DNA from: Pseudoalteromonas prydzensis
GTDB taxonomy: Bacteria > Pseudomonadota > Gammaproteobacteria > Enterobacterales > Alteromonadaceae
Assembly: GCF_001661495.1 (NCBI RefSeq)
Contig: NZ_BDDT01000015.1
Coordinates: forward strand, 1-64,000
Direction: 5' to 3'
Length of the DNA: 64,000 bases
Within the stretch, counting starts at the first letter, position 1. Every line of letters starts with the position of its first letter. This document shows positions 7,631 to 15,760 of this stretch, piece after piece. The translations under genes and the position numbers were made by a program. Under the pieces are notes generated by a model. That model did no database searches. It saw only the letters and a list, made by a program, of their open reading frames with translations, and had not been told where the DNA came from.

Positions 7631-8374
7631 TTATTTAGTAGACTTATTTATTGAGGTTAAAATTCCACGTAAGATATTTAGCTCTGCATCTTCAGGGCGT
7701 GCGCGGTTAAATAACCGGCGCAGCTTGGTCATTACCATACCTGGATGTTGTTTAATGATAAAACCAGTATCGAACAGTGTTTTTTCTAAATGCTCGTAAA
7801 ATAGCTCTGTTTGTTTTGAGCTTGGGTAAATTGCATCGTCTTCTTGAGTTACTTTAGGCTGTTGTGTTAAAAAAGCCATACGGGTTTCATAACATAATGT
7901 TTGCACAGCCATAGCTAGATTAAGAGAGCTATATTCTGGGTTGGCAGGGATACACACATGGTAGTTACATAACTGTAATTCTTCATTGCTTAAGCCGCTG
8001 TTTTCACGACCAAACACTAATGCAACAGGACCATTCACGGCTTCAGCCACTAGTTTTTCACCACACTCACGCGGCTCAACCATAGGCCATGATAAGGTAC
8101 GTGAACGTGCACTCGTGCCAATTGTGAGCGCACAATCAGCAATTGCATCAGCTACGGTATCAACAATCACCGCATTACCTAGTACATCAGTAGCACCCGC
8201 GGCTAATGCGCTGGCGTGGCTATCTACTTCACACGCAGGATCAACTAAATAAAGTTTTGATAAGCCCATGGTTTTCATCGCGCGGGCTGCTGAGCCGATG
8301 TTACCTGAATGCGAGGTGTTGACTAAAACAATACGGATGTCATCTAAGATCATTGCGGTGCTACTTTCACTCAT
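7631..8374 (-). CDS. trmJ: tRNA (cytidine/uridine-2'-O-)-methyltransferase TrmJ
   Basis: A 247-residue SPOUT methyltransferase that 2'-O-methylates position 32 of tRNA. It matches E. coli TrmJ (246 residues) through SARSRTL, PVALVFGRE, NPEYSSLNLAMAVQ and the C-terminal LRRLFNRARPE. The open frame reaches 8473, but those 33 extra codons translate the heptamer array at 8401-8470. I chose the ATG at 8374, 17 bp after a TATAAT. The ATG at 8350 (MILDDIR) is where similarity to E. coli begins and is an alternative. trmJ next to iscR is conserved in enterics. Confidence 0.94.
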   Translation of the reverse strand: MSESSTAMILDDIRIVLVNTSHSGNIGSAARAMKTMGLSKLYLVDPACEVDSHASALAAGATDVLGNAVIVDTVADAIADCALTIGTSARSRTLSWPMVEPRECGEKLVAEAVNGPVALVFGRENSGLSNEELQLCNYHVCIPANPEYSSLNLAMAVQTLCYETRMAFLTQQPKVTQEDDAIYPSSKQTELFYEHLEKTLFDTGFIIKQHPGMVMTKLRRLFNRARPEDAELNILRGILTSINKSTK

Positions 8375-8390
8375 ACAAAAAATTGCGCGG

Positions 8391-8396
8391 ATTATA
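8391..8396 (-). promoter_or_regulatory. -10 element of trmJ promoter beside heptamer array
   Basis: A perfect TATAAT on the minus strand. The corresponding -35 position falls inside the heptamer array at 8401-8470, and no good -35 hexamer is visible there. Confidence 0.5.
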
Positions 8397-8400
8397 ACAC

Positions 8401-8470
8401 AGCGATAAGCTGTAAGCGATAAGCTGTAAGCGATAAGCTGTAAGCGATAAGCGATAAGCTGTAAGCGATA
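8401..8470 (+). repeat. Heptamer array, mixed AGCGATA / AGCTGTA units (10 copies)
   Basis: Ten exact 7-bp units, mostly alternating AGCGATA and AGCTGTA, with one AGCGATA doublet. It lies between divergent trmJ and the four-helix-bundle gene. The unit AGCTGTA recurs on the opposite strand in the array 3' of that gene, so the gene is bracketed by inverted arrays. Confidence 0.95.
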
Positions 8471-8496
8471 CATCGATAATAATCTCAGCTATTTAT

Positions 8497-8526
8497 TTGA
8501 CCACAGACTCAAATCTAAGCTATACA
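8497..8526 (+). promoter_or_regulatory. Promoter of the four-helix-bundle gene
   Basis: TTGACC (8497-8502), an 18-bp spacer and TATACA (8521-8526), 30 bp before the ATG. It lies inside the segment bounded by the two heptamer arrays. Confidence 0.55.
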
Positions 8527-8555
8527 ATTTAAGTACCTAAAAAGGAACTTGGATT

Positions 8556-8903
8556 ATGAATTTTGAGAAATTAGAAGTATGGAAACGTTCAGCTCGATTA
8601 AGTGCAGATATTTATATCCACACTAAACAAATAAAAGATTATGGATTTCGTGACCAGCTAACCCGCTCAGGCTTATCGGTTCCTAGTAATATTGCAGAAG
8701 GAATGAGTAGAGATAGCAATAAAGAAAAGAAGCGCTTCCTTGATATTGCAAGATCGTCACTTTCAGAGGCTCGCACTCAAATATATATTGGAATTGAAAT
8801 TAAATTTATAAACAAAGAGCAAGGTGAGCATTGGCTACAGGAAACAAGGGAGTTATCTGCAATGCTTAATAGCCTAAAAAACAAATTAAGCGGTAATGAT
8901 TAA
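8556..8903 (+). CDS. Four-helix-bundle protein (23S rRNA IVP / S23 family)
   Basis: A 115-residue, all-helical protein with the family hallmarks: FEKLEVWKRSARLS near the N-terminus, DQLTRSGLSVPSNIAEG at about residues 33-49, and a Lys/Arg-rich RDSNKEKKRFLDIARSSLSEA segment. Relatives are encoded in 23S rRNA intervening sequences and many other loci. The fold is shared with Avd, the accessory protein of diversity-generating retroelements. Biochemical function is unknown. It sits between trmJ and suhB, which are direct neighbours in E. coli, and is flanked on both sides by heptamer arrays. AAAGGAA upstream supports the start. It looks like an inserted cassette rather than part of an operon. Confidence 0.88.
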   Translation: MNFEKLEVWKRSARLSADIYIHTKQIKDYGFRDQLTRSGLSVPSNIAEGMSRDSNKEKKRFLDIARSSLSEARTQIYIGIEIKFINKEQGEHWLQETRELSAMLNSLKNKLSGND

Positions 8904-8918
8904 GTAATGCACGATACT

Positions 8919-8953
8919 ACTTATAACTTAAAGCTTAAAACTCTACAGCTTTT
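8919..8953 (-). repeat. Degenerate heptamer array 3' of the four-helix-bundle gene
   Basis: On the minus strand it contains AGCTGTA (8950-8944) followed by AG[CT]T-type units at spacings of 8, 7, 7 and 7. It begins 16 bp after the stop codon. The orientation is opposite to the array at 8401-8470. Confidence 0.55.
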
Positions 8954-9007
8954 CTCTTACAACTCAACTACGTACAAAAAACACTCAAAACTTTTTGGGG
9001 TTTATTG

Positions 9008-9035
9008 TTTACTTTGTGGCAAAAATCGCTAGAAT
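9008..9035 (+). promoter_or_regulatory. suhB promoter
   Basis: TTTACT (9008-9013), a 16-bp spacer and TAGAAT (9030-9035), giving a leader of about 50 nt before the suhB ATG. Confidence 0.55.
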
Positions 9036-9094
9036 ACGCCGGCTGAAATATATAGAAATATATACACGTTCTTTTACAACCCAAAGGTAACACC

Positions 9095-9898
9095 ATGCAT
9101 CCAATGTTAAACATTGCGGTTCGCGCTGCGCGTAACGCAGGCAAAATTTTACTTCGCGCAAGTGAAGATTTATCAAAAGTTGAAGTGCAACAAAAAGGCA
9201 CTAACGATTTAGTAACCAATATTGATAAAGAAGCCGAAGCCGTAATTCGCGACACAATTTTACAGTCTTACCCTACTCACTCTATTGTTGGTGAAGAGCT
9301 AGGTGAGCACGTAGGCAAGGATGCAGATTACCAATGGATTGTTGATCCTATTGATGGCACTACAAATTTCATCAAAGGCATTCCTCATTATGCGGTTTCT
9401 ATCGCACTTAAAGTTAAAGGTCGTTTAGACCAAGCAGTTATCTACGATCCAATTCGTGGTGAGCTTTTCACTGCTTCTCGTGGTCAAGGCGCACAGCTAA
9501 ACAGCAAACGTCTTCGCGTAAGTAAAACAACTGTTTTATCAGGCACTGTGCTAGCTACTGGTTTCCCGTATAAAAACAAACACCACATGGATGCTTACAC
9601 TGAAGCATTCAAGGCATTGTTTGTTCATACTGCTGATATTCGCCGCGCTGGTTGTACGGCATTAGATATGGCGTACGTTGCAGCAGGGCGCGTTGATGGT
9701 TTCTTTGAGATTGGCTTAAAACCTTGGCACAGCGCTGCGGGTGAGCTAATGGTTAAGGAAGCTGGCGGTATGGTTGTTGATTTCGCTGGTGGTAATAATT
9801 ATAGCCACAGCGGTAACCTTATCTGTGGCGCACCAAAGCTGACTCAAGCAATCATTCGTGAAATTCGCCCAGTTTTAACTGAAGCGTTACTTCGCTAA
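9095..9898 (+). CDS. suhB: Inositol monophosphatase family protein SuhB
   Basis: A 267-residue protein, the same length as E. coli SuhB, which is both an inositol-1-phosphatase and part of the rRNA antitermination complex. Metal-site motifs GEELGEH and DPIDGTTNF are present, as is GRVDGFFEIGLKPW. The next residue, normally the metal-ligand Asp212 of the WDxAAG motif, is His212 here (codon CAC at 9728-9730), giving WHSAAGEL. The phosphatase site is therefore altered, while the antitermination role, which does not need catalysis in E. coli, could remain. It has its own promoter and terminator. Confidence 0.95.
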   Translation: MHPMLNIAVRAARNAGKILLRASEDLSKVEVQQKGTNDLVTNIDKEAEAVIRDTILQSYPTHSIVGEELGEHVGKDADYQWIVDPIDGTTNFIKGIPHYAVSIALKVKGRLDQAVIYDPIRGELFTASRGQGAQLNSKRLRVSKTTVLSGTVLATGFPYKNKHHMDAYTEAFKALFVHTADIRRAGCTALDMAYVAAGRVDGFFEIGLKPWHSAAGELMVKEAGGMVVDFAGGNNYSHSGNLICGAPKLTQAIIREIRPVLTEALLR

Positions 9899-9919
9899 TT
9901 ATTAGTGTGAGTAAACTAT

Positions 9920-9943
9920 AAAAAGGAGCTTAGGCTCCTTTTT
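9920..9943 (+). terminator. Terminator of suhB
   Basis: Stem AAAAAGGAGC/GCTCCTTTTT with a 4-nt loop and a T-tract, 22 bp after the suhB stop. Confidence 0.92.
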
Positions 9944-10089
9944 TAATGCTAAAAGTGAAATAAGTGAGGAAAAGTAGCTAGTCATAATTATTATTTTCTA
10001 GTTTTTGGCGTGCTTACCTTTTAGGTTTAAATTAAGCTACACGCTAGTGAGTGAATACTCAAGTAAAACAACTTCTCCTTAAAATTATT

Positions 10090-11877
10090 TCACATTGCTT
10101 GTTTTTCCGAGTTTATACGAACAACCGCAAGTGCGGGGCCACGTCGTTTGCACAAAAATAGATAACTGTGCCGATAACGCTTCGCTTCTTTTTTAGCATC
10201 GGTTGCCAACGCAGCAATTTGATGACTGTTAGTGCATTGCTCTAAATCTGGCTCTACAACACCAATTGATAATGTTAACAATGGCACAAATTGTTTTTCA
10301 CCTTCACGGTTACTGGCCCAATAACCGCCACTGGCAATATGCTCTGGGGTAAAAAAGGCCCGTGATTTTAACTCAAAATCACTAATTATTTGATTACAAA
10401 CAACCTCAGCATCATCGCCATCAAACACCACCATAAAATCATCGCCGCCAATATGACCAACAAAACTTGGTATGTTACTGCATGCCTGGGTGGTCACATC
10501 CGCTAGCAATTTTATAACACTGTCACCACTGGCGTAACCATATAAGTCATTAAACTGTTTGAAGTGATTTAAATCTATATAAGCGAGTGCGAAGCCGTGT
10601 TTTACTCTTAGTCTATGTTCTATCGCTTCATTTATTGCCACATTACCAGGTAGCATAGTGAGTGGGTTAGCATGCTGGGCATGGCGTATTTTCTCTTCGG
10701 TAATGTGTTTTAAAATATCGCGAAGTGGCGCAAGGCCCAAGTATCGTCCAGCACGCGTGATGATAATATGGCGGCGAATATCAAAGTCATTTTCTGTTAT
10801 TTTCTGGCTCACTGTATCAAGTAACTGATTTTCATCAACGACTAAAGGTTGCTTATGCATTAATGCTGTGACGGGTTGTTTATCATATAAAGCGTGACCG
10901 TAAGGCGCTGCAAATACTTCCGTTAGCTGGTCTTTGTGCAACAAACCTATTGGTTGCAAATCTTGGTTAACAATAGCAATACTGATAATTGCTTTATCTT
11001 TTTCAAAAATATTATGGGCATCTTTACAACGAGTATGGCTATCAATAGGTGTTTGTTCAACTGCCAGCCAACCAATTGCCATTGATTGCTCAAACTGATC
11101 AGCTAATGGTGTAAAATTTAATTGCTGCAATTGTTCGGAGTTAAACTCTGCACTTGGCCGTAAACTTGGCCGCTCAAGCAAAAATCCTTGCGCGTGCACT
11201 ATGCCAAGGCTTTCGAGTAAACTAAGCTCTTCAGGACGCTCTATTCCCTCGGCTATAACCGCTGTTTTAGTGACTTTAGCAAGTTCAATAATGGATTTTA
11301 AAAATTCTTTTTTAACCACACTTTCGTCGCAGTGATCAATAAAGTAGCGATCAATCTTTACATAATCAGGGCATAATTCTGACCATTGCTTTAACCCTGA
11401 GTAACCCGCTCCTAGGTCATCAATGGCAATTGAAAAACCCAGCTTGCGATAGTGAGCAATGGTTTTCAGTAATAAAAAGCCATCATCCACTTTTTCTTGC
11501 TCAGTCACTTCAATAACCACTCTATTAGCAGCTAAGCCAAATTGTTCAACAAGGTGTAATGTTTCACCTTTAGGATGGCAGGGATCAAGTAACGTTTTCG
11601 GACTAACATTTAAAAACAATTTGCCTTGCAGCTTTAGTTTTATAAAGTTTTCGATTGCCTTAGAGCGGCATAGCAATTCAAGTTCTGAGATTTTGTCGTA
11701 ATTCACCGCAGCACTAAATAATGCATTAGGCATTTCTAGTACGCAGCCTTTAGGGCCACGACTAAGCGCTTCGTAACCTAATATTTGCTGCTCGGCAATA
11801 TCAAAGATGGGTTGAAATAACGTGGTAATTTCACTGTTTTTTAAGATATTTTCTAATATACCAAGCCGATCACTCAC
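10090..11877 (-). CDS. EAL-CBS-GGDEF c-di-GMP signalling protein
   Basis: A 595-residue soluble protein with reversed domain order. The EAL domain covers about residues 10-245, with YEALSR at 36, LFLNVSP, EVTEQ, AIDDLGAGYSG, KIDRYF, AEGIE and QGFLLERP all present, so phosphodiesterase activity is plausible. A CBS pair follows (about 265-395), then a GGDEF domain (about 400-570) with GGDDF at 477. The usual fourth-position Glu is Asp there, which may weaken cyclase activity. No signal peptide or membrane segment is seen, so CBS is the likely nucleotide-sensing input. The start is a GTG. It is an isolated gene. Confidence 0.88.
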   Translation of the reverse strand: MSDRLGILENILKNSEITTLFQPIFDIAEQQILGYEALSRGPKGCVLEMPNALFSAAVNYDKISELELLCRSKAIENFIKLKLQGKLFLNVSPKTLLDPCHPKGETLHLVEQFGLAANRVVIEVTEQEKVDDGFLLLKTIAHYRKLGFSIAIDDLGAGYSGLKQWSELCPDYVKIDRYFIDHCDESVVKKEFLKSIIELAKVTKTAVIAEGIERPEELSLLESLGIVHAQGFLLERPSLRPSAEFNSEQLQQLNFTPLADQFEQSMAIGWLAVEQTPIDSHTRCKDAHNIFEKDKAIISIAIVNQDLQPIGLLHKDQLTEVFAAPYGHALYDKQPVTALMHKQPLVVDENQLLDTVSQKITENDFDIRRHIIITRAGRYLGLAPLRDILKHITEEKIRHAQHANPLTMLPGNVAINEAIEHRLRVKHGFALAYIDLNHFKQFNDLYGYASGDSVIKLLADVTTQACSNIPSFVGHIGGDDFMVVFDGDDAEVVCNQIISDFELKSRAFFTPEHIASGGYWASNREGEKQFVPLLTLSIGVVEPDLEQCTNSHQIAALATDAKKEAKRYRHSYLFLCKRRGPALAVVRINSEKQAM

Positions 11878-11971
11878 TATTATTAACCCATAACTTCATT
11901 AAGAGGCGGTTAAAGTAGCAAGAGCGTATGACAATTTTATGGCAGCGCAGTGTGTTGCACTGAATAATTAG

Positions 11972-12502
11972 TTAGTTATTTAATGCCCGTGCAACCTGCT
12001 CAAAATGCGCTATGACTTCAATCATATCAAGTTCTGCGTTTTGATAAGCGTGTTGTTCAACTAACCCCAAGCGTGCATTCGCTTGCACTGTTGCTGGATG
12101 CACTAGTAAATCCTTCGCGTGATAACATATAGGCTCGTCAAATTTAGGCAATTTGCCATCGCTATGATACCCACTTTCAATTTCATCTATGGGCAATGAA
12201 GAGAGCACCGTCGCCACGTCGCTCAGCGCAGCTAAGTACTCAGTACATCGGGGATATTTAACAACAAACTCTTTAATTAAGGCCTGCGATAAGGTGACTA
12301 ACTGTGCGGATTCTGCCTCTAAGCTGGCCGCATCCTTTCTCGCACGAATATTACTTAGCAAGGTATTAGCTTGATGTGAGTATTGCTCAAATACGCTTAA
12401 TTGTGCAGGTTTGGCGACATGAGCAGCTTGTTGAGCTGTTATGTTGTTATCGCATCCGCTAACAATAATTAGACTACTAGCGACTACAAGTGGCTTTAAC
12501 AT
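11972..12502 (-). CDS. Predicted lipoprotein of unknown function
   Basis: A 176-residue protein with a lipoprotein signal (hydrophobic h-region, then IVSGC with the lipidated Cys at about residue 17). The rest is mainly helical with no motif I recognise; two further Cys residues occur (PRCTEY, PICYHA). It lies upstream of the EAL-CBS-GGDEF gene on the same strand (94-bp gap) and may be co-transcribed. Function unknown. Confidence 0.7.
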   Translation of the reverse strand: MLKPLVVASSLIIVSGCDNNITAQQAAHVAKPAQLSVFEQYSHQANTLLSNIRARKDAASLEAESAQLVTLSQALIKEFVVKYPRCTEYLAALSDVATVLSSLPIDEIESGYHSDGKLPKFDEPICYHAKDLLVHPATVQANARLGLVEQHAYQNAELDMIEVIAHFEQVARALNN

Positions 12503-12595
12503 TAGTTAGTTACATTAATACTTAATCAATAATGACTATTATAGGGAATATTTAATTTCATAAATAGCAATAATTAACAGCATGCCTTTCAAGCT

Positions 12596-12655
12596 GCGCG
12601 GCATAAAGCCGCGCCTACGCAAATCCAAATAGCAATACCAACCCGTAGACGGAAT
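12596..12655. repeat. REPIN-like element (second copy)
   Basis: The minus strand from 12618 reads GTAG then hairpin arms GCGCGGC/GCCGCGC, identical to 1831-1853. On the plus strand GTAG at 12645 starts a strongly degraded inverted partner. Confidence 0.65.
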
Positions 12656-12689
12656 TACTTAACCACAGCACCATTAACTTTATCTCTTC

Positions 12690-12757
12690 CTCTGTGAGCT
12701 CTGTGCCCTCAGTGGTGAATAAATTACTTAAACATCTTTTGCACAAAGAGAAGACAT
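12690..12757. repeat. 9-bp periodic CTCTGTG repeat and CACAAAGAG module
   Basis: CTCTGTGAG, CTCTGTGCC and CTCAGTGGT (12690-12716) form a 9-bp period. They are followed by an ACTTAAA segment and the 19-mer at 12739-12757 shared with 1717-1735. Relative to the first copy, the order of these modules and the REP pair is swapped. Confidence 0.65.
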
Positions 12758-12775
12758 TAGAATATTTTTAACAAC

Positions 12776-12856
12776 GCGGTGGCAAGCCACTCGCCTACAA
12801 GTTATTAAGCAGCAAAATAACTCTATACTCCCGTAGGCGTTAAGTTTGCTGACGCA
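12776..12856. repeat. REPIN-like element (third, diverged)
   Basis: The minus strand from 12799 reads GTAGGCGAG then a hairpin GTGGC/GCCAC. The plus strand from 12834 reads GTAGGCG with a weak hairpin ending TGACGC. Two GTAG heads face each other as in the other REP pairs. Together with 12503-12775 this accounts for most of the 419-bp gap between the lipoprotein gene and secF. Confidence 0.55.
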
Positions 12857-12872
12857 CAAACACTTAAAAACA

Positions 12873-12899
12873 AAAAACCGCTCGTTGAGCGGTTTTTTA
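12873..12899. terminator. Terminator downstream of secF
   Basis: ACCGCTC/GAGCGGT stem with a GTT loop between A and T tracts, 23 bp after the secF stop on the minus strand. Confidence 0.9.
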
Positions 12900-12921
12900 A
12901 AGGTAAACTTAGACTTATACC

Positions 12922-13869
12922 TTATGGCATAGCGTCTAAGTCGGCACCTTCTTTTTCGATCACTTCTGGTATTAAATCTTCTTTGCTTACGCCCATTGCA
13001 ATAGCAACGGCACTTGCAACATAAATTGAAGAATAAGTACCAATAAACACACCAAATAACAATGCTGTAGCAAAGCCGTGGATAGTCTGGCCGCCCCAAG
13101 CAAACAAGGCAATCAATACTAAGATAGTAGTGATTGAAGTTACTAAGGTACGGTTAAGTGTTTGCGTTAATGAAATATCAATGATCTCAATAGTGTCGTC
13201 GATACGCACTTTACGGAAGTTCTCACGAATACGGTCAGATACAACAATGGTATCGTTCAGTGAGTAACCTATTACTGCCAGGATTGCTGCCAAGATTGTT
13301 AAATCGAACTCTAGACCTAACACTGAAAACAAACCTAGTGTAATAATTACATCGTGGAGAAGTGCCGATACAGCACCTACCGCAAAGCGCCACTCAAAGC
13401 GAAATGCAACGTAGATCAAGATACAAATCAGCGCAGTTAACATGGCAAGGCCACCCTGCTCTTTTAAATCTTCACCAACACTTGGGCCAACAAACTCGAT
13501 GCGGCGCATGACTACGCTGTCGTCAGCCTTTTTAAGTGCATCAATAACTTGGTTACCAATGACTTCCGCTTTTACATCATCACCGCGCGGTGCTAAACGT
13601 ACTAAAATCTCTTGGCTTGAACCAAACAATTGCACCGATGCATCTGCAAAACCGTTTTCGGCAAGTACTGAACGTACCTTCTTTAAGTCTGCAGGTTGAG
13701 CAAAACCAACTTCAACCGCAGTACCACCGGTAAAGTCTAAACCAAAGTTTAAACCTTTAACGAAGAACGATGCGAATGAGGCCAAAATAAGTAGCGTTGA
13801 GATGCTCATTGCAACTTTGCGCAGCGACATAAACCCTAAAGTTCTGCCGCCTAATTTTAAAATTTGCAT
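12922..13869 (-). CDS. secF: Protein translocase subunit SecF
   Basis: A 315-residue inner-membrane partner of SecD that uses the proton gradient to aid protein export. One N-terminal membrane helix is followed by the GLDFTGGTAVEV motif, a periplasmic domain and five further helices including GYSLNDTIVVSDRIREN. Length is close to E. coli SecF (323). It starts 9 bp after secD in the yajC-secD-secF operon. Confidence 0.97.
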   Translation of the reverse strand: MQILKLGGRTLGFMSLRKVAMSISTLLILASFASFFVKGLNFGLDFTGGTAVEVGFAQPADLKKVRSVLAENGFADASVQLFGSSQEILVRLAPRGDDVKAEVIGNQVIDALKKADDSVVMRRIEFVGPSVGEDLKEQGGLAMLTALICILIYVAFRFEWRFAVGAVSALLHDVIITLGLFSVLGLEFDLTILAAILAVIGYSLNDTIVVSDRIRENFRKVRIDDTIEIIDISLTQTLNRTLVTSITTILVLIALFAWGGQTIHGFATALLFGVFIGTYSSIYVASAVAIAMGVSKEDLIPEVIEKEGADLDAMP

Positions 13870-13878
13870 ATCTGCTCC

Positions 13879-15738
13879 TTAAATTGACAGCTTATCAATG
13901 CGCTTACCACCAATACATAAGTTGATCACCGCACGGGTACCAACAATGGCTGTAAACATTGAGGTGATAATACCAATCGCGAGTGTTACTGCGAAACCTG
14001 CAATTGGACCTGTACCCACTGCAAATAAGATAATTGCAGCAATTAAGGTAGTAATATTAGCATCAAAAATTGTACTAAAGGCACTGTCATAACCATGGTG
14101 AACGGCCTGTTGCGGACTACGTCCATCAGCCAACTCTTCACGAATACGCTCAAATATTAGTACGTTGGCATCAACGGCCATACCTACGGTTAATACAATA
14201 CCGGCAATACCTGGTAGTGTTAATGCAGCACCTGGAATAAGTGACATCACACCAACAATCAGTACTAAGTTAGCTGCTAGAGCAATATTTGCCACTAAGC
14301 CAAAGCCTTTGTAGTAAACCAACATAAAGATCAATACAAATAAGAAGCCTAATGCAACTGCGGTCATACCCGCTTCAATATTTTCTTGTCCTAAGCTTGG
14401 CCCTACCGTACGCTCTTCAACAATCTGAATTGGCGCCACTAAAGCACCAGCACGTAATAATAAACTTAGGTTATGTGCTTCAGCAGGGTTATCAATGCCG
14501 GTAATACGGAATGAACGATCAAGACGCGCTTGAATAGTTGCAACGTTAATGACTTCTTCCACTTTAATTGGTGGTAGCGCTTTGCCATTTGCGTCTGTTT
14601 TACCAGAAGGCTTGTACTCAATAAATACCGTTGCCATACGCTTACCAATCGCGCGCTTAGTAAAGGCATTCATTTTTGCGCCGCCTTTACTATCAAGGCT
14701 AATACTTACTTGCGGGCGTTGGTATTCATCAGCACCAGATTGCGCGCCAGTAATGTGGCTACCTTCTAAAATAATACGTTTTTTTAGAACAACTGGGTAA
14801 CCATCACGGCTCATGATCATTTCAGTGCCAGGAGGTATACGCCCTTGTGCCGCGGCTGAAGGATCTGCATTTTCGTCTACTTCACGAAACTCTAGGGTTG
14901 CTGTTGCACCTAAGATCTCTTTCGCTCGAGCGGTATCTTGTACACCAGGTAGCTGCACAATAATACGCTCAGCACCTTGGCGTTGTACGTTCGGTTCAGC
15001 AACACCAATTTGGTTGATACGGTTACGAATAATGGTTTCGTTTTGCTTGATTGCATAGTCACGAATTTCCTTTAGCTTTTGATCACTAAGGCTGGCATAA
15101 AATGCATTATCGTTTGAACTATCATCAATGAAAATGTGTAATGGGTAACGTGACTGTAAGAAGCGCTCTGCAGCGTCTTTGTCTTCTTCGCTGCGCATTT
15201 CAACGCGCAGACGTTCAGTACCCGCCACGCGACGAACGGTGCGATAACGCAGTTTTTCTTCACGTAAGTCACTTTTATAGTCTTGATCCATCTGTTCCAG
15301 CGCGTTATCAACCGCTGTCACCATGTCGATTTCCATCGTAAAGTGAACACCGCCACTTAAATCCAAGCCCAATTTCATTGGATTGCCACCAAGGGCTTTT
15401 AACCAATGAGGTTGCGCCGGGGCCATGTTAATGGCTGAGATGTAGTCTTCACTTAATGAATCACGCAATAAGTCTTGCGCTTTAAGTTGCTCTTCAACGT
15501 TTTTGAAACGGATCAACACTTGACCACTTTCTAAAACGACTGACTTAGCGGTTACGTTGTGTTCTTTGAGGGTCGCGTTTACTTTGTCTACAACACTGAG
15601 ATCGGCATCGGTTCCTTTAGTACCTGAAATTTGTATGGCCGGATCACGACCATACAAATTAGGAGAGGCATATAAAAGACCTATCGCAATCACAGCTAGA
15701 ACAAGTAAATACTTCCATACTGGAAACTTGTTTAACAC
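13879..15738 (-). CDS. secD: Protein translocase subunit SecD
   Basis: A 619-residue RND-like membrane protein (E. coli 615). It has an N-terminal helix (FPVWKYLLVL), the LGLDLSGGVHF motif, a large periplasmic P1 domain, and five C-terminal helices with GMAVDANVLIFERIREE. The start is GTG, supported by AAGGA upstream and by alignment to E. coli MLNRYPLWKY. It is followed immediately by secF and preceded by yajC. Confidence 0.97.
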   Translation of the reverse strand: MLNKFPVWKYLLVLAVIAIGLLYASPNLYGRDPAIQISGTKGTDADLSVVDKVNATLKEHNVTAKSVVLESGQVLIRFKNVEEQLKAQDLLRDSLSEDYISAINMAPAQPHWLKALGGNPMKLGLDLSGGVHFTMEIDMVTAVDNALEQMDQDYKSDLREEKLRYRTVRRVAGTERLRVEMRSEEDKDAAERFLQSRYPLHIFIDDSSNDNAFYASLSDQKLKEIRDYAIKQNETIIRNRINQIGVAEPNVQRQGAERIIVQLPGVQDTARAKEILGATATLEFREVDENADPSAAAQGRIPPGTEMIMSRDGYPVVLKKRIILEGSHITGAQSGADEYQRPQVSISLDSKGGAKMNAFTKRAIGKRMATVFIEYKPSGKTDANGKALPPIKVEEVINVATIQARLDRSFRITGIDNPAEAHNLSLLLRAGALVAPIQIVEERTVGPSLGQENIEAGMTAVALGFLFVLIFMLVYYKGFGLVANIALAANLVLIVGVMSLIPGAALTLPGIAGIVLTVGMAVDANVLIFERIREELADGRSPQQAVHHGYDSAFSTIFDANITTLIAAIILFAVGTGPIAGFAVTLAIGIITSMFTAIVGTRAVINLCIGGKRIDKLSI

Positions 15739-15760
15739 GTGGGCGTCCTTCTTTTTATTA

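Noticed and set aside
8401..8953. A classical insertion sequence around the four-helix-bundle gene
   Set aside because: No transposase and no target-site duplication could be identified. Only the inverted heptamer arrays are visible, so it is reported as a hypothesis instead.
8968..9255. 95-codon minus-strand frame opposite the start of suhB
   Set aside because: Antisense to suhB and its promoter, with no similarity to any family.
12728..13099. 123-codon minus-strand frame overlapping the end of secF
   Set aside because: Different frame of secF running into repeat DNA, rich in Cys/Arg as expected for a shadow.
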